Positions 44,577 to 54,067 of a DNA stretch of 64,000 nt are shown here, one piece after another (position 1 is the stretch's first letter; each line of letters starts with the position of its first letter). The stretch covers positions 62,001 through 126,000 of the forward strand of contig NZ_BDQK01000013.1 in assembly GCF_003864295.1 (NCBI RefSeq), in the 5' to 3' direction. The position numbers were made by a program, and so were the translations under genes. The notes beneath the pieces are model-generated. The model was given only the letters and a program-made list of their open reading frames with translations, was not told where the DNA came from and searched no databases. Source of the DNA: Aphanothece sacrum FPU1 (GTDB lineage Bacteria; Cyanobacteriota; Cyanobacteriia; Cyanobacteriales; Microcystaceae).

Positions 44577-46256
44577 TTAATGAGACAGATCTAAACTTGA
44601 TGCTAATTCAGACACTTCTTGAATTTTGGGGGAAAAGGCATAAACATCAGGATTAATTTCAGCAATTTGTTCATAGGAGTGACGAACCTGAGCATTAATC
44701 GCCACTGTCTTCACATCATACATTTGGGTAAAGAACTTGGGATAGAAACCAATGCCAATAATTAAGACGATGAAACTAAAAGCAATTAAGAGTTCACGGG
44801 GTTTGGCATCACTATAATCTGCTTCTGTTGGTAAAACACAACTATTTCCAAAACATACCGCTTTTTCTTCCTCGTTGAAAGATTGGGTATCGACCAATCC
44901 GCAGGTTAAGGCCTTATCCGAACCATAGAACAATTGCCGTAGCATCGACAGCAGATAGATGGGGGTCAAAATCAGTCCTACCGCCGCTAAAAACACGGTA
45001 ACGGTGCGGAAAATAGAGCTATAAACATCACCGCTCGTTACTCCGACGAAAACCGAAATTTCACTGGCAAAACCACTCATTCCAGGTAGTGCTAGAGAAG
45101 CCATAGCACCGATGGTAAAGAGGGCAAAGACTTTGGGCATTATTTGTCCAATATCGCCCATTTCGTCTAAAAACATCGTATGGGTGCGATCATAAGTGAC
45201 ACCCGCAAGGAAAAATAACAAGGCTGCAATTAACCCATGGGAAATTAACTGCAACATCGCACCACTGATACCAATATCGCTAAAAGAGGCAATACCGAGC
45301 AAAACAAACCCCATGTGAGACACGGAGGAGTAGGCCAGACGGCGTTTCATGTTGGATTGGGCAAATGAGGCAAAACCGCCGTAAACAATGTTAATTACTC
45401 CCAAAATAACTAAGATGGGAGCAAAATAGACATGAGCTTCGGGAAGCATTTCTAAGTTCAGACGAATTAATCCATAGGCTCCCATTTTTAGTAATACTCC
45501 CGCCAGAATCATGGAAACGGGCGAGGAAGCTTCCCCGTGGGCATCGGGCAACCAAGTATGAAGGGGGAAAATGGCTAATTTAACGCCAAAGGCGATTAAT
45601 AGTCCGGCATAAAGCGGTAATTCTAGGGCTAAAGGATAGTTTTTAGTCGCTAGTTCCACTATATCGAAGGTCATTTGACCACCTCCATAGATTCCCATAG
45701 CTAAGGCGGCGATTAAAATGAAGATGGACGCGGCTGCCGTGTAGAGTAGGAATTTCATGGCTGCATAACGTCGTTTTTGACCTCCCCAGATGGAAACCAG
45801 GAGATAGACTGGAACTAACTCCAATTCCCACATAATAAAGAGTAACAGTAAGTCTTGAGCGACAAATACGCCTATTTGGGCTGAATATAACAGCAACATT
45901 AAAACATAAAATAATTTGGGCCTGCGATCTACTTGCCAAGCCGCAAAGATCGAAAGGGTTGTTACCAGTCCCGCTAAGAGAACCAGGGGCATTGAGATGC
46001 CATCGACGGAAACGGCCCAACTTAGTCCAATTTGAGGCAACCAAGGGTATTTTTCAGCAAGTTGAAAACTGGAGTTACTTATATCGTAATTTGTCCAAAA
46101 GGCATAGCACATTAAGATGAAATCCGCAAGACCTACTCCTAATGCATACCAACGGACTAACTTACCATCTTTATCTGGCAATAAGGGAATACCACAGGCA
46201 CCAAGAAGTGGTAATGCGATAATTGCCGTCAACCAAGGAAATTGGGCGGTTATCAT
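44577..46256 (-). CDS. ndhD: NAD(P)H-quinone oxidoreductase chain 4 (NdhD1/D2 type)
   Basis: NdhD is a proton-pumping antiporter-like subunit of NDH-1 in the thylakoid membrane, serving respiration and cyclic electron flow. The 559-residue protein has the family features: [20 protein letters not shown], the [20 protein letters not shown] segment with the conserved helix 5 Glu, [20 protein letters not shown] with the Lys and His, and the [16 protein letters not shown] segment. The N-terminus fits the D1/D2 class rather than D3/D4 of CO2 uptake. A 40-residue insert before the last helix (about 470-510) contains three cysteines. Confidence 0.92.
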   Translation of the reverse strand: MITAQFPWLTAIIALPLLGACGIPLLPDKDGKLVRWYALGVGLADFILMCYAFWTNYDISNSSFQLAEKYPWLPQIGLSWAVSVDGISMPLVLLAGLVTTLSIFAAWQVDRRPKLFYVLMLLLYSAQIGVFVAQDLLLLFIMWELELVPVYLLVSIWGGQKRRYAAMKFLLYTAAASIFILIAALAMGIYGGGQMTFDIVELATKNYPLALELPLYAGLLIAFGVKLAIFPLHTWLPDAHGEASSPVSMILAGVLLKMGAYGLIRLNLEMLPEAHVYFAPILVILGVINIVYGGFASFAQSNMKRRLAYSSVSHMGFVLLGIASFSDIGISGAMLQLISHGLIAALLFFLAGVTYDRTHTMFLDEMGDIGQIMPKVFALFTIGAMASLALPGMSGFASEISVFVGVTSGDVYSSIFRTVTVFLAAVGLILTPIYLLSMLRQLFYGSDKALTCGLVDTQSFNEEEKAVCFGNSCVLPTEADYSDAKPRELLIAFSFIVLIIGIGFYPKFFTQMYDVKTVAINAQVRHSYEQIAEINPDVYAFSPKIQEVSELASSLDLSH

Positions 46257-46373
46257 GTTTTTATATCAAAAAACGATTTTTTAGATTGCTGGGAATATTG
46301 TATCAGACTTTATTAAGTTTTGTTAATAATTTTTTCTTATGGTTTACTTAATAAAACAAAATTAAATTTATAT

Positions 46374-46499
46374 CTAAATCGAGGTGTCTTGATTATTTTT
46401 ATAAATTGCATGACTTCCCTTTTGACGGTCAAAATCAAACCCTAATTTTTCAATCACTTTGATAAAGTCTTTTGCTTTAACACTGGGAAAATTACTCAT
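46374..46499 (-). pseudogene. Truncated hicA-like toxin gene
   Basis: The 41-codon frame MSNFPSVKAKDFIKVIEKLG then FDFDRQKGSHAIYKNN matches the first half of HicA/YcfA mRNA interferases, including the catalytic His in KGSH. Intact HicA is about 60-80 aa with two more strands; here TAG ends it after QDTSI. There is no hicB beside it and no good ribosome site. It is a leftover of a HicAB module in the 46257-46632 gap. The remainder of that gap has a short GTAGGGTGGGTTA repeat. Confidence 0.7.
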
Positions 46500-46632
46500 G
46501 CTAATGCGATCGCGGATCTTGTAGGGTGGGTTAATGAAATGTAACGCACCATCATCATGCTTAATTCAATATTGAGTTATGATAAATAACAAGATTTAAT
46601 ATCGATTAAAACATCCCAAAAAAATACATCCT

Positions 46633-46893
46633 ATGTTATTTAGCGTTACTGGAATCTATCGAGATGGCCAGATTCAACTAAGCGAACAACCTCCTGATCT
46701 CGCAGAAGAAACACAGGTAATTGTGACTTTTATCTCAGCTAAGGAAATTGATTTAGTCTCCAAAGGAATTAATCGAGAAGATGCAGCAAATCTACGAGCT
46801 AATTTAACAACTTTTGCAGATGATTGGAATAGTCCAGAAATGAGCATTTATGATAATTATGAACAAAACAGAGCCAACCTTAAAGCGCGGTGA
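46633..46893 (+). CDS. Antitoxin of the MazF/PemK module
   Basis: The 86-residue protein begins FSVTGIYRDGQIQLSEQPPD followed by LAEETQVIVTFI, a short beta-rich DNA-binding region of the type that precedes mazF genes in cyanobacteria, then a helical acidic tail (DDWNSPEMSIYDNYEQNRAN) suited to wrap the toxin. The stop at 46893 overlaps the toxin gene by 35 bases. It probably represses its own operon with the toxin as co-repressor. Confidence 0.72.
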   Translation: MLFSVTGIYRDGQIQLSEQPPDLAEETQVIVTFISAKEIDLVSKGINREDAANLRANLTTFADDWNSPEMSIYDNYEQNRANLKAR

Positions 46894-47218
46894 TGTCGTT
46901 CTTGTACTATTTACTAATTCTGATTTAACCACCGCTAAAACACGACCTGCTCTTATTGTACAAGCCGACGATCTAAATACAGGTTTATCGCAAGTAATTA
47001 TTGCAATGATTACCAGTCAATTGTCTCGCGCTAATCACCCAAGTCGTGTTACTATTTTGCTTGATTCTTTAAACGGACAAAACTCTGGATTATTAGCCAA
47101 TTCGGTAGTAATGACCGATAATTTGGCTACTGTTAAACTTCCAGCAATTTATCGTGTTATTGGCTACTTGTCAACTGAAGAAATAGATCAAGCGTTAAGA
47201 TACACTCTTTCGTTATAA
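46859..47218 (+). CDS. MazF/PemK-type endoribonuclease toxin
   Basis: From ATG 46859 the protein is 119 aa: LKRGDVVLVLFTNSDLTTAK TRPALIVQ (broken here), then QVIIAMITSQLSR, VTILLDSLNGQNSGLLANSV and the C-terminal LPAIYRVIGYLSTEEIDQAL. The RGDVV, TRPALIV, IAMITS and GLLANSVV blocks are the MazF signature. It should cut single-stranded mRNA in growth control. The frame is open 3 codons earlier, but this ATG lies inside the antitoxin gene as expected for coupled genes. Confidence 0.88.
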   Translation: MNKTEPTLKRGDVVLVLFTNSDLTTAKTRPALIVQADDLNTGLSQVIIAMITSQLSRANHPSRVTILLDSLNGQNSGLLANSVVMTDNLATVKLPAIYRVIGYLSTEEIDQALRYTLSL

Positions 47219-47282
47219 CAAGTCAGTTTTATAATAAAGTGCATCACAAAAGATGATGCACCCTACTAATGACTAACAATAA

Positions 47283-48140
47283 TTACGCTGCATCATCATC
47301 ATGGGCAAAACGATTATAGAGGAAATCTAACGCATGGTTACGTAAATCGTAATATTGGGGATCTTCCATAATGCGATCGCGGTCACGGGGACGAGGGAAG
47401 GGAATAGTCATAATTTCTCCAATAGCAGCAGCAGGGCCATTAGTCATCATAACCAGACGATCAGCGAGGAATAACGCTTCATCAATATCATGGGTGATCA
47501 TTAACACAGTACAACGGTGATCATTCCAAATTTGTAGCAATTCTTCCTGTAATTCCTCTTTAGTAATAGCATCTAACGCCCCAAAAGGTTCATCTAAGAC
47601 TAACACTTCTGGCCGAATGGCTAAGGCCCGCGCAATAGAAACCCGTTGTTTCATCCCCCCAGAAATTTGAGTCGGTTTCTTGGTTTCTGCTTCCGTTAAA
47701 CCCACCATTGCTAAATGATCCCTTACAATAGTCCGTTTTTCTGCTTCTCGCTTGTCAGGACTCACTGCATCCACCGCTAAATAGACATTTTCAAATACGG
47801 TTAACCAAGGAAGTAACGCATAATTTTGGAATACAACCATGCGATCGGGGCCAGGTTTGGTAACAGGTTTACCATTGACTAAAACTGATCCATCTGTGGG
47901 AGTAGCAAACCCTGAAACCATATTTAAAAGGGTCGATTTTCCACAGCCAGAATGGCCAATAACACAGATAAATTCTCCATCTTTAACCGTTAAATTAACA
48001 TCTTTTAATACCGTATAAGGCCCTTTAGGAGTAGGATAAACTTTGCTGACGTTTTCGATAATAACAGAGAGATTACTATTCATACCAGATTGAGGTTTCA
48101 GGTCGAGAGTTTTAGGGGCATTAGATTGAATCATTTGCAT
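47283..48140 (-). CDS. nrtD: Nitrate/nitrite ABC transporter, ATP-binding protein NrtD
   Basis: A 285-residue ABC ATPase: Walker A VIGHSGCGKSTLLN, Q-loop VVFQNYALLPWLTV, signature QISGGMKQRVSIARAL, Walker B VLVLDEPFGALDAI and the ITHDIDEALFLADR switch. The FQNYALLPWLTV wording is typical of NrtC/D and related taurine/nitrate importers. GGAG precedes the ATG at 48140. It is the last gene of nrtABCD here, 246 bases after nrtC. It pairs with NrtC to power import through NrtB. Confidence 0.94.
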   Translation of the reverse strand: MQMIQSNAPKTLDLKPQSGMNSNLSVIIENVSKVYPTPKGPYTVLKDVNLTVKDGEFICVIGHSGCGKSTLLNMVSGFATPTDGSVLVNGKPVTKPGPDRMVVFQNYALLPWLTVFENVYLAVDAVSPDKREAEKRTIVRDHLAMVGLTEAETKKPTQISGGMKQRVSIARALAIRPEVLVLDEPFGALDAITKEELQEELLQIWNDHRCTVLMITHDIDEALFLADRLVMMTNGPAAAIGEIMTIPFPRPRDRDRIMEDPQYYDLRNHALDFLYNRFAHDDDAA

Positions 48141-48154
48141 TTTTTTCTCCTTGG

Positions 48155-48285
48155 TCAGTTATTAAGTGTAGGTTGGGTTGATGAATGTTACCCAACCTGT
48201 GTGGATCTGTTGGGTCTTATTACTTCGACCCAACCTACTGGACTGGCACATTTAAAATGTTGCAAGAGATCTAGAGATTGCTTCG
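48155..48285. repeat. GTTGGGT/ACCCAAC repeat cluster between nrtC and nrtD
   Basis: GTAGGTTGGGTTGATGAATG, ACCCAACCTGTG, TGTTGGGTC and GACCCAACCTACTGG form facing arms in the nrtC-nrtD gap, followed by TTGCAAGAGATCTAG. Related pieces are at 35582-35614 and 50430-50461. The arms can form one or two hairpins inside the nrt mRNA. Confidence 0.65.
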
Positions 48286-48386
48286 GGGGTGTTTTTGGCT
48301 AAATTAATTAAATTAACCCTTTGATTGACCACTCGCACCTGTGACAGCTAATGCCCTATTTTAACTGTATCATTCCACTACAAACA

Positions 48387-50396
48387 TTAAGCCGCAACAG
48401 CAATAGGAGTTTTAATCCCATCAAGATGAACTTCAGCCATCGTAAAGTTCTGTTTAATTTTTAATTCATTGAGATAACTAATAGGATCTTCCGCATCAAA
48501 AAGTATACCATCAAACAATTTAATGGGTTCACGACGATACTTAATATCACCCATTCCTAACTCTCTTGCTGCAGTACTAAAGACACCAACACGACACACC
48601 CGTTCTAAAATTTCCACCCAGTTACGAGGGAAGGGAATATGACCCCATCGCGCCATTTGTGTCATCATCCATAAATGTTCTGTGCGACTGGGACGATTCA
48701 TTCCTTCCCCAAAGAACATATGATGGGCATATTCGACGGATTTTTCCAGATTACAACTATAGTCATTAGGATCGCCGAGTTGAATATATTCTGGGTTCGT
48801 ACTAAGATATTGACGACCAGCTAATAATTGGCGAATATCTTCATGGTTAGCCTTATCAGCGCAATATTTACAGGCTTCTAATAACGCTTTAACCAAGGCA
48901 ATATGACTATTGGGGTAGTTATTAGCCCAGTCTTCTCGTACTCCTAAGACTTTACCAGGATGTCCTTGCCAAATTTCTAAGTCTGTGGCTACAGTAAACC
49001 CGACACCTTCCATTGCGGCCCGCATATTCCAGGGTTCACCTACACAGTAACCGTCAATGGTTCCCGCTTTGAGATCCGCCACCATTTGGGCAGGGGGAAT
49101 GGTTTCGAGATGAACATCTTTATCGGGATCGATGCCCCCTGCGGCTAACCAATAGCGCAGGAGAATGTTATGGGTAGAAGAAGGGTGAACCATGCCGAAA
49201 ATATGACGTTTTTCGGTAGATTCGAGTAACATCCGTCTTAAGTCGTTGACAGTGTGGATTCCTTGTTCATAAAAGGACTTGCCTAACGTGATACCGTTTC
49301 CATTGCGGGTCATGGTTAAACCCGAAACAATAGGTAAGGGGGTTTCTAGATGTCCTCCTGCGGTTAACCAGGTGGGCATTCCTGCAGGCATTTGGGCCCC
49401 ATCTAAGTAACCACCTGCCATCCCATCCACAATGCCTCGCCAACTGCTTTCACGGACTAAATTTAGCTCATCTAAGCCATGTTTGGTGAAAAAACCCCGT
49501 TCTTGGGCAACTATTAAGGGGGCGCAAGCGGTAAGAGGTACAAACCCGATTTCTAAATTGACTTTTTCTAAGCCATGACGGGCGATAGTTTCTATCTTTT
49601 TGGCCCGTATTTTTTTAATACGTTTCTGTTGGTTGAGGAAGTAAATAATCTCACTGCGAAGACTATAATAACTGGGATGGTTTACTACTTCCATCCGTTG
49701 ACGGGGACGGGGTATATCAACTTCTAAAATACCGCCTATTTTTGATTTTGGCCCATTGGTTAACATAACAATGCGATCTGAAAGTAAGACGGCTTCATCT
49801 ACATCATGAGTCACCATGACGGAGGTGATTTTGTATTCTTCACAAATCTTCATTAATTGTTCTTGTAAATTGCCTCTGGTTAAGGCATCTAAAGCACCAA
49901 AAGGTTCATCAAGCAACAATAATTTAGGGCGAATAGAGAGGGCGCGGGCGATAGCTACCCGTTGTTTCATCCCTCCTGATAGTTGTTTGGGATATTTATC
50001 AACTGCATGACCTAAACCCACTAATTTGATGTGTTGTTCAATGATTTCTTTGCGTTCTGCGATGGGATAGTCTCCCATTACTTCATCAACAGCTAGGGCA
50101 ATATTTTGATGAACGGTTAACCAAGGTAAGAGGGAATAATTTTGAAAGATTACCATCTTATCGGGGCCAGGACTTTTGATTTTTTGTCCTTCTAAGGTAA
50201 CAACTCCTTCACTGGGTAAATCTAGTCCAGCAATCATATTTAAAAGGGTTGATTTACCACAACCTGAGTGACCAATTAGAGAAATAAATTCTCCTTTTTT
50301 TATCTCTAAATCAATCCCTTGAAGAGCAATATATTCACCGCCACCAATTAAAGGAAAGACTTTATCAATACTGTCTGCTGCAACAAAAACACCCAT
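48387..50396 (-). CDS. nrtC: Nitrate/nitrite ABC transporter, ATPase fused to NrtA-like domain NrtC
   Basis: The 669-residue NrtC has an N-terminal ABC ATPase (about 1-255; Walker A LIGHSGCGKSTLLN, signature QLSGGMKQRVAIARAL, Walker B LLLLDEPFGALDAL) and a C-terminal NrtA-like substrate-binding domain (about 280-650; VNLEIGFVPLTACAPLIVAQ, GTIDGYCVGEPWNMRAAMEG, HLWMMTQMARWGHIPF). In cyanobacteria the C-terminal domain mediates regulation of uptake by ammonium. GAGG stands before ATG 50396. The two-domain structure is complete. Confidence 0.96.
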   Translation of the reverse strand: MGVFVAADSIDKVFPLIGGGEYIALQGIDLEIKKGEFISLIGHSGCGKSTLLNMIAGLDLPSEGVVTLEGQKIKSPGPDKMVIFQNYSLLPWLTVHQNIALAVDEVMGDYPIAERKEIIEQHIKLVGLGHAVDKYPKQLSGGMKQRVAIARALSIRPKLLLLDEPFGALDALTRGNLQEQLMKICEEYKITSVMVTHDVDEAVLLSDRIVMLTNGPKSKIGGILEVDIPRPRQRMEVVNHPSYYSLRSEIIYFLNQQKRIKKIRAKKIETIARHGLEKVNLEIGFVPLTACAPLIVAQERGFFTKHGLDELNLVRESSWRGIVDGMAGGYLDGAQMPAGMPTWLTAGGHLETPLPIVSGLTMTRNGNGITLGKSFYEQGIHTVNDLRRMLLESTEKRHIFGMVHPSSTHNILLRYWLAAGGIDPDKDVHLETIPPAQMVADLKAGTIDGYCVGEPWNMRAAMEGVGFTVATDLEIWQGHPGKVLGVREDWANNYPNSHIALVKALLEACKYCADKANHEDIRQLLAGRQYLSTNPEYIQLGDPNDYSCNLEKSVEYAHHMFFGEGMNRPSRTEHLWMMTQMARWGHIPFPRNWVEILERVCRVGVFSTAARELGMGDIKYRREPIKLFDGILFDAEDPISYLNELKIKQNFTMAEVHLDGIKTPIAVAA

Positions 50397-50429
50397 GATT
50401 TTTACCTCTTAATTACTATGTAAAATGAG

Positions 50430-50461
50430 TAGGTTGGGTTTCGTGACCTTAACTCAACCCA
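50430..50461. repeat. GTAGGTTGGGTTTCGTG / ACTCAACCCAC inverted repeat
   Basis: This copy of the GTTGGGT family lies in the 74-base nrtB-nrtC gap and could form a hairpin in the polycistronic mRNA. No T run follows. Confidence 0.55.
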
Positions 50462-50470
50462 CATATTTAG

Positions 50471-51307
50471 TTATTCACCAGGAGAAATTAAAGTTTGTAG
50501 CCAACCCATAAAACGGTCAAGAACTAAACCAATTGCACCGATATAAATCAGGGCTAAAATGATGTCACTGATGTAGTTATTTTGGTAAGAATCCCAGATA
50601 AAGAAACCAATTCCAACAATACCAGACATAACAATCTCTGCTGCAATAATCGCTAACCAAGCTAAACCGATAGCAATTCTCAATCCGGTGAAAATGTAAG
50701 GAAGTGCAGAAGGAATCAGAATCTTAAAGAAGAATTTTTTCTGAGAAAGTTGGAGAACTTTACGAACATTAATGTAATCTTGAGGAATTTGTTGAACTCC
50801 TACAGCCGTATTAATTAAGATGGGCCAAACTGCGGTAATAAAAATTACGAAAAGTGCAGCAGGTTGGTTTTGTTGTAAAGCGGCTAAGGCAATGGGAACC
50901 CATGCTAAAGGAGGAACAGTTCTTAAAAATTGAAATAAGGGATCTAATGCTTTATTAGCAAAACTATTTAACCCGACAAACACTCCTGCAGAAATACCCA
51001 CAACCGCAGCTAAAGTATAGCCAATTAATACCCTTTGTAAACTAGCCAAAGATTGCCAAAACAATCCTACATCGGTTCCCCCACGATTAAAAAAGGGATA
51101 TAGTAAATAAGTACGAGTACGTTCATTAAACCAGAGATCACTCGGAGGTGGTAACTTAATTAATCCAATATTTGAAGAGATTTGCCACACAAATAAGAAA
51201 CCTAAAATTCCTACAATGGGAGGCAAAATATTTTGAGAGTTCTTTTTCCACCATTTAGCAAAAGAACTATTGCCATTTTTACCTCTAGTATTAACCGTAG
51301 TTGCCAT
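50471..51307 (-). CDS. nrtB: Nitrate/nitrite ABC transporter permease NrtB
   Basis: A 278-residue inner-membrane permease with about six hydrophobic segments (first at about 28-46), the PPPSDLWFN segment after TM1, LGVQ-type loop IPQDYINVRKVLQLSQKKFF with the EAA-like region and FKILIPSALPYIFTGLRIAI, and the C-terminal LIYIGAIGLVLDRFMGWLQT. It forms the channel for nitrate and nitrite, powered by NrtC and NrtD. It lies between nrtA and nrtC with short gaps (58 and 74 bases). Confidence 0.94.
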   Translation of the reverse strand: MATTVNTRGKNGNSSFAKWWKKNSQNILPPIVGILGFLFVWQISSNIGLIKLPPPSDLWFNERTRTYLLYPFFNRGGTDVGLFWQSLASLQRVLIGYTLAAVVGISAGVFVGLNSFANKALDPLFQFLRTVPPLAWVPIALAALQQNQPAALFVIFITAVWPILINTAVGVQQIPQDYINVRKVLQLSQKKFFFKILIPSALPYIFTGLRIAIGLAWLAIIAAEIVMSGIVGIGFFIWDSYQNNYISDIILALIYIGAIGLVLDRFMGWLQTLISPGE

Positions 51308-51365
51308 TTTGATTGCTCCTCAATTAGTTAGTTGTTTATAGATGAAAACTTGTTAAAGTGCTGAA

Positions 51366-52739
51366 TTAAACTTTTTTAATTGCCAGACTCTTTAGATAGG
51401 CCTTGGGATCATCTGGATTAAATTCTTTGCCATCAAAGAACTTCTCAACTCCACGAGAATCACTGGTAGGAATATCCGCATCAGGAATACCCGCTTCTTT
51501 GGCCGCTTCTTTCCAAATATCAGAACGATTAACTTTACCAATTAATGCCTTAGCATTGTCATCTAAAGTAGTAGGAGGTAAGAAACCCCAACGTACACTT
51601 TCTGTTAAGAACCAAAGGTCAAGACTCTTATAGGGGAAAGAAATACTACCACGGGGAGATTTCCAATACATAGCTGCTTTTTGGAAGTCTTTAATTTCTG
51701 GTTGTCCATCACCCATAATATAAGTTCCTAGCAACATTGGTTCAAGAACATCAACCGGAATATTAAAATATTTGGCCCCACCTAAAATCTTAGCCATTTC
51801 GGGACGGTTTGCTTCCACATCACACCATTGTTGTGCCTCCATAATTCCTTTTAATAAAGCTTTAGTTGCTTTGGGATTTTTATCAACCCAGTCACCACGC
51901 ATAGCAAAATATTCTTCAGGATGAAACGCCCAAATTTGTGAGGTCAAGGCAGCCATAAATCCAATACCGTCTCCTACAATACGAGCAGGCCAAGGATCTC
52001 CTGTACTAAATGCTTCCATACTTCCCGTCTTCATGTTGGCCACAGTTTGGGCCGCGGGGACAGTTAGTAGGTTAACTTCTTTATCGGGGTCAATACCACC
52101 TGCGGCTAACCAATAACGAATCCAAAAATCTTGGTTCGCTTTGGGGAAGGTATAGGCGGCCCTAAAAGGTTTACCTGCTGTTTTTAGGCCGACAATATAA
52201 TCTTTGGCTTTGCTGACATCTAAACCAATGCCTTTGCCTTCTTGAGTTTTGGCGATCGCAATGCCATTTCCTTGAGTGTTTAGCATGGCTAACACATACA
52301 TAGGAATTTTGACATTATTTTTAGTGATCAACCCCTCAGAAATGAGGTAAGGCATAGGCATTTGCCATTGTCCCCCATCAATACCCCCGGCAGCAGACCC
52401 GATTTCTACGTTATCTCTTGCTGATCCCCAGTTCGCTTGTTTGGAGACATCTACTTGAGTCATGCCATATTTGTCGAAAAAGCCCTTTTCATTGGCAATA
52501 ATCAAAGGTGCAGCCTCAAAAATGGGAATAAAGCCTAATTTTGCGCTTGGGGTTTCAGGGGTGGTTTCGGGGGTTAAAGTTGAGGGAGAACCTACCGGAG
52601 ATGGGGTTGAGGTTGGTGAATTGTTGCCTGTGGGTTCGGGAGGATTCCCTAAACATCCTTTTAATAACACTGCACTAGCTGCCGACATAGAGGCTGTTAC
52701 TAGAAAGTTACGACGAGACAAAGGTGAAAAATCGGACAT
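51366..52739 (-). CDS. nrtA: Nitrate/nitrite-binding lipoprotein NrtA
   Basis: The 457-residue protein has a twin-arginine-like start [20 protein letters not shown] and a lipobox LLKGC (about residue 29), then a Pro/Thr/Ser-rich tether (31-64) and the binding domain: [20 protein letters not shown], the [17 protein letters not shown] segment, [20 protein letters not shown] and the [20 protein letters not shown] segment. NrtA captures nitrate and nitrite outside the inner membrane. It is the first gene of nrtABCD. Its long upstream region is described separately. Confidence 0.96.
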   Translation of the reverse strand: MSDFSPLSRRNFLVTASMSAASAVLLKGCLGNPPEPTGNNSPTSTPSPVGSPSTLTPETTPETPSAKLGFIPIFEAAPLIIANEKGFFDKYGMTQVDVSKQANWGSARDNVEIGSAAGGIDGGQWQMPMPYLISEGLITKNNVKIPMYVLAMLNTQGNGIAIAKTQEGKGIGLDVSKAKDYIVGLKTAGKPFRAAYTFPKANQDFWIRYWLAAGGIDPDKEVNLLTVPAAQTVANMKTGSMEAFSTGDPWPARIVGDGIGFMAALTSQIWAFHPEEYFAMRGDWVDKNPKATKALLKGIMEAQQWCDVEANRPEMAKILGGAKYFNIPVDVLEPMLLGTYIMGDGQPEIKDFQKAAMYWKSPRGSISFPYKSLDLWFLTESVRWGFLPPTTLDDNAKALIGKVNRSDIWKEAAKEAGIPDADIPTSDSRGVEKFFDGKEFNPDDPKAYLKSLAIKKV

Positions 52740-53160
52740 AAAATTTTATTCCTGCTAATAGTTGTAAACAGAACAATGAAAGAATATATACTTGGTAAAA
52801 AGGTCTTAAACCCTTACACAATAATAGTTTTAGCACCAATATTAATATTTTATATAAGTGCGATGGGTTGAGGTTCCTCAATGAATTTCATTGATTTGCT
52901 CAACTTGTTAAATCAGTTTAGCACCTTTCTTAAAATTTTTTTTTTTTTTTACCTGATCAACCATAACAAAAAACTAATCATATCCATAAGTATAGATTAA
53001 TTTTTATGATTATTTGATTTTTGAGTGTGTTTTGTCGATATATTGTTTTTTTATTATCATTATAATTTATTTTTATCAATTATCAAAAAAAATTAAATCA
53101 CAAAGAATAGGGGTCAACGGCCGTTGACCCCTACAATAAGGTTTCAGTTTTTACCTATAT
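52740..53160. other. nrtA upstream region, no consensus NtcA site seen
   Basis: This 421-base gap should contain the nrt promoter on the minus strand. Every GTA in it was checked: none is followed by N8-TAC, so there is no perfect NtcA site. A degenerate site near 52900-52923 is possible. The gap has a run of 15 T (52936-52950) and a GTCAAC palindrome (53108-53133), which may end the higBA transcript. Confidence 0.5.
53108..53133. repeat. GTCAAC palindrome TAGGGGTCAACGGCC/GGCCGTTGACCCCTA
   Basis: A perfect 13-bp inverted repeat lies just behind the HigA-like gene at 53161 and is a plausible terminator hairpin. It is the cleanest plain copy of the dispersed family. Confidence 0.75.
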
Positions 53161-53490
53161 TTACCTTGATATAACGGTCAATATAGCTTTTGGACGAGAT
53201 TCTGGCTTAGATGTAATGACAATTTCAACATCTTGGTTTAAAGCATTAAGAAAGCGAAAGAGTCGGTCAGTAGAAAACTCACGCAGTTGTCCGCGTATGA
53301 GTTTTGAGATTTTAGGCTGATCAATGCCCAAAATAGCGGCTGCTTGAACTTGAGTCAGATTTTGCTCTTTGATAATCTCCGTGATACATTGAGCAAGACG
53401 AGATTTTGCTAACGCTTCTTCAGCATTAGGATAGCCAAGATCAGTAAAAACATTGCCACAGCTTTCTTCAATAATAATGTCCTCAATCAT
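53161..53490 (-). CDS. XRE-family antitoxin (HigA-like)
   Basis: The 109-residue protein has an HTH domain (about 35-90): LAQCITEIIKEQNLTQVQAA, ILGIDQPKISKLIRGQLREF, STDRLFRFLNALNQDVEIVI. This is the HigA2/Xre type that follows Gp49-like toxins. It starts 9 bases after the toxin stop, so the pair is an operon in toxin-first order. It should bind the toxin and the operon promoter. Confidence 0.85.
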   Translation of the reverse strand: MIEDIIIEESCGNVFTDLGYPNAEEALAKSRLAQCITEIIKEQNLTQVQAAAILGIDQPKISKLIRGQLREFSTDRLFRFLNALNQDVEIVITSKPESRPKAILTVISR

Positions 53491-53499
53491 AGCGTTTCA

Positions 53500-53868
53500 C
53501 TATTGTTGTTTTTTCCATTGTCCGTAATGTTCCTCTGCCTTTTTCAATCGACTTTTAATTAAATTGATTTCGGTCTTCGGTGTAGCAATACCTTTCTTCG
53601 ATTTTTTCTGGAAGGCATGAAGCACATAAACTCCACCCATAAAGCGAACCGTATAGACGGCACGATAAGTGTCACCCTCATAATTTTCCACGACTTCAAG
53701 AACGTTTGCTCCTCCAAATCCACTAAGAGGTTTTGCGTCTGGGTGCTTTTTTTCCTGTTGGGCGATGTCGAGCGCGTGTCCCATCATATCTTGCACCTCA
53801 TCAGGAAATTCTTTGAGGTTACGTCTTGATGAACCCATCCAAAAAAGTGGTTTTCTCTCTATCTTCAT
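53500..53868 (-). CDS. HigB/RelE-type toxin (phage Gp49-like)
   Basis: The 122-residue protein matches the Gp49-like family: RKPLFWMGSSRRNLKEFPDE, VQDMMGHALDIAQQ, AKPLSGFGGANVLEVVENYE, DTYRAVYTVRFMGGVYVLHA, FQKKSKKGIATPKTEINLIK. This RelE-like fold cuts mRNA, usually on the ribosome. The basic residues in FQKKSKKG are those usual for the active site. Transcribed ahead of its antitoxin. Confidence 0.87.
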   Translation of the reverse strand: MKIERKPLFWMGSSRRNLKEFPDEVQDMMGHALDIAQQEKKHPDAKPLSGFGGANVLEVVENYEGDTYRAVYTVRFMGGVYVLHAFQKKSKKGIATPKTEINLIKSRLKKAEEHYGQWKKQQ

Positions 53869-54067
53869 GGTATGCTAATAATGGCATATTTTTTCAACCT
53901 TGTCTAGTAGTTAGGAATATGTTTGACTGAGATCTTGCACCTGATATTAAAAACTCGATTTTTTCCTAAACGACAACCAAATCAATGGGGTTTGCTCTAA
54001 AAATCAGTTTTTTTGGACTTTGGGCTTGCTAAAACGCATTTAAAATACGTTTTAGCTTACTATTCGG

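Noticed and set aside
52740-53160. NtcA site GTA-N8-TAC before nrtA
   Set aside because: All GTA triplets in the region were checked and none has TAC at the right distance.
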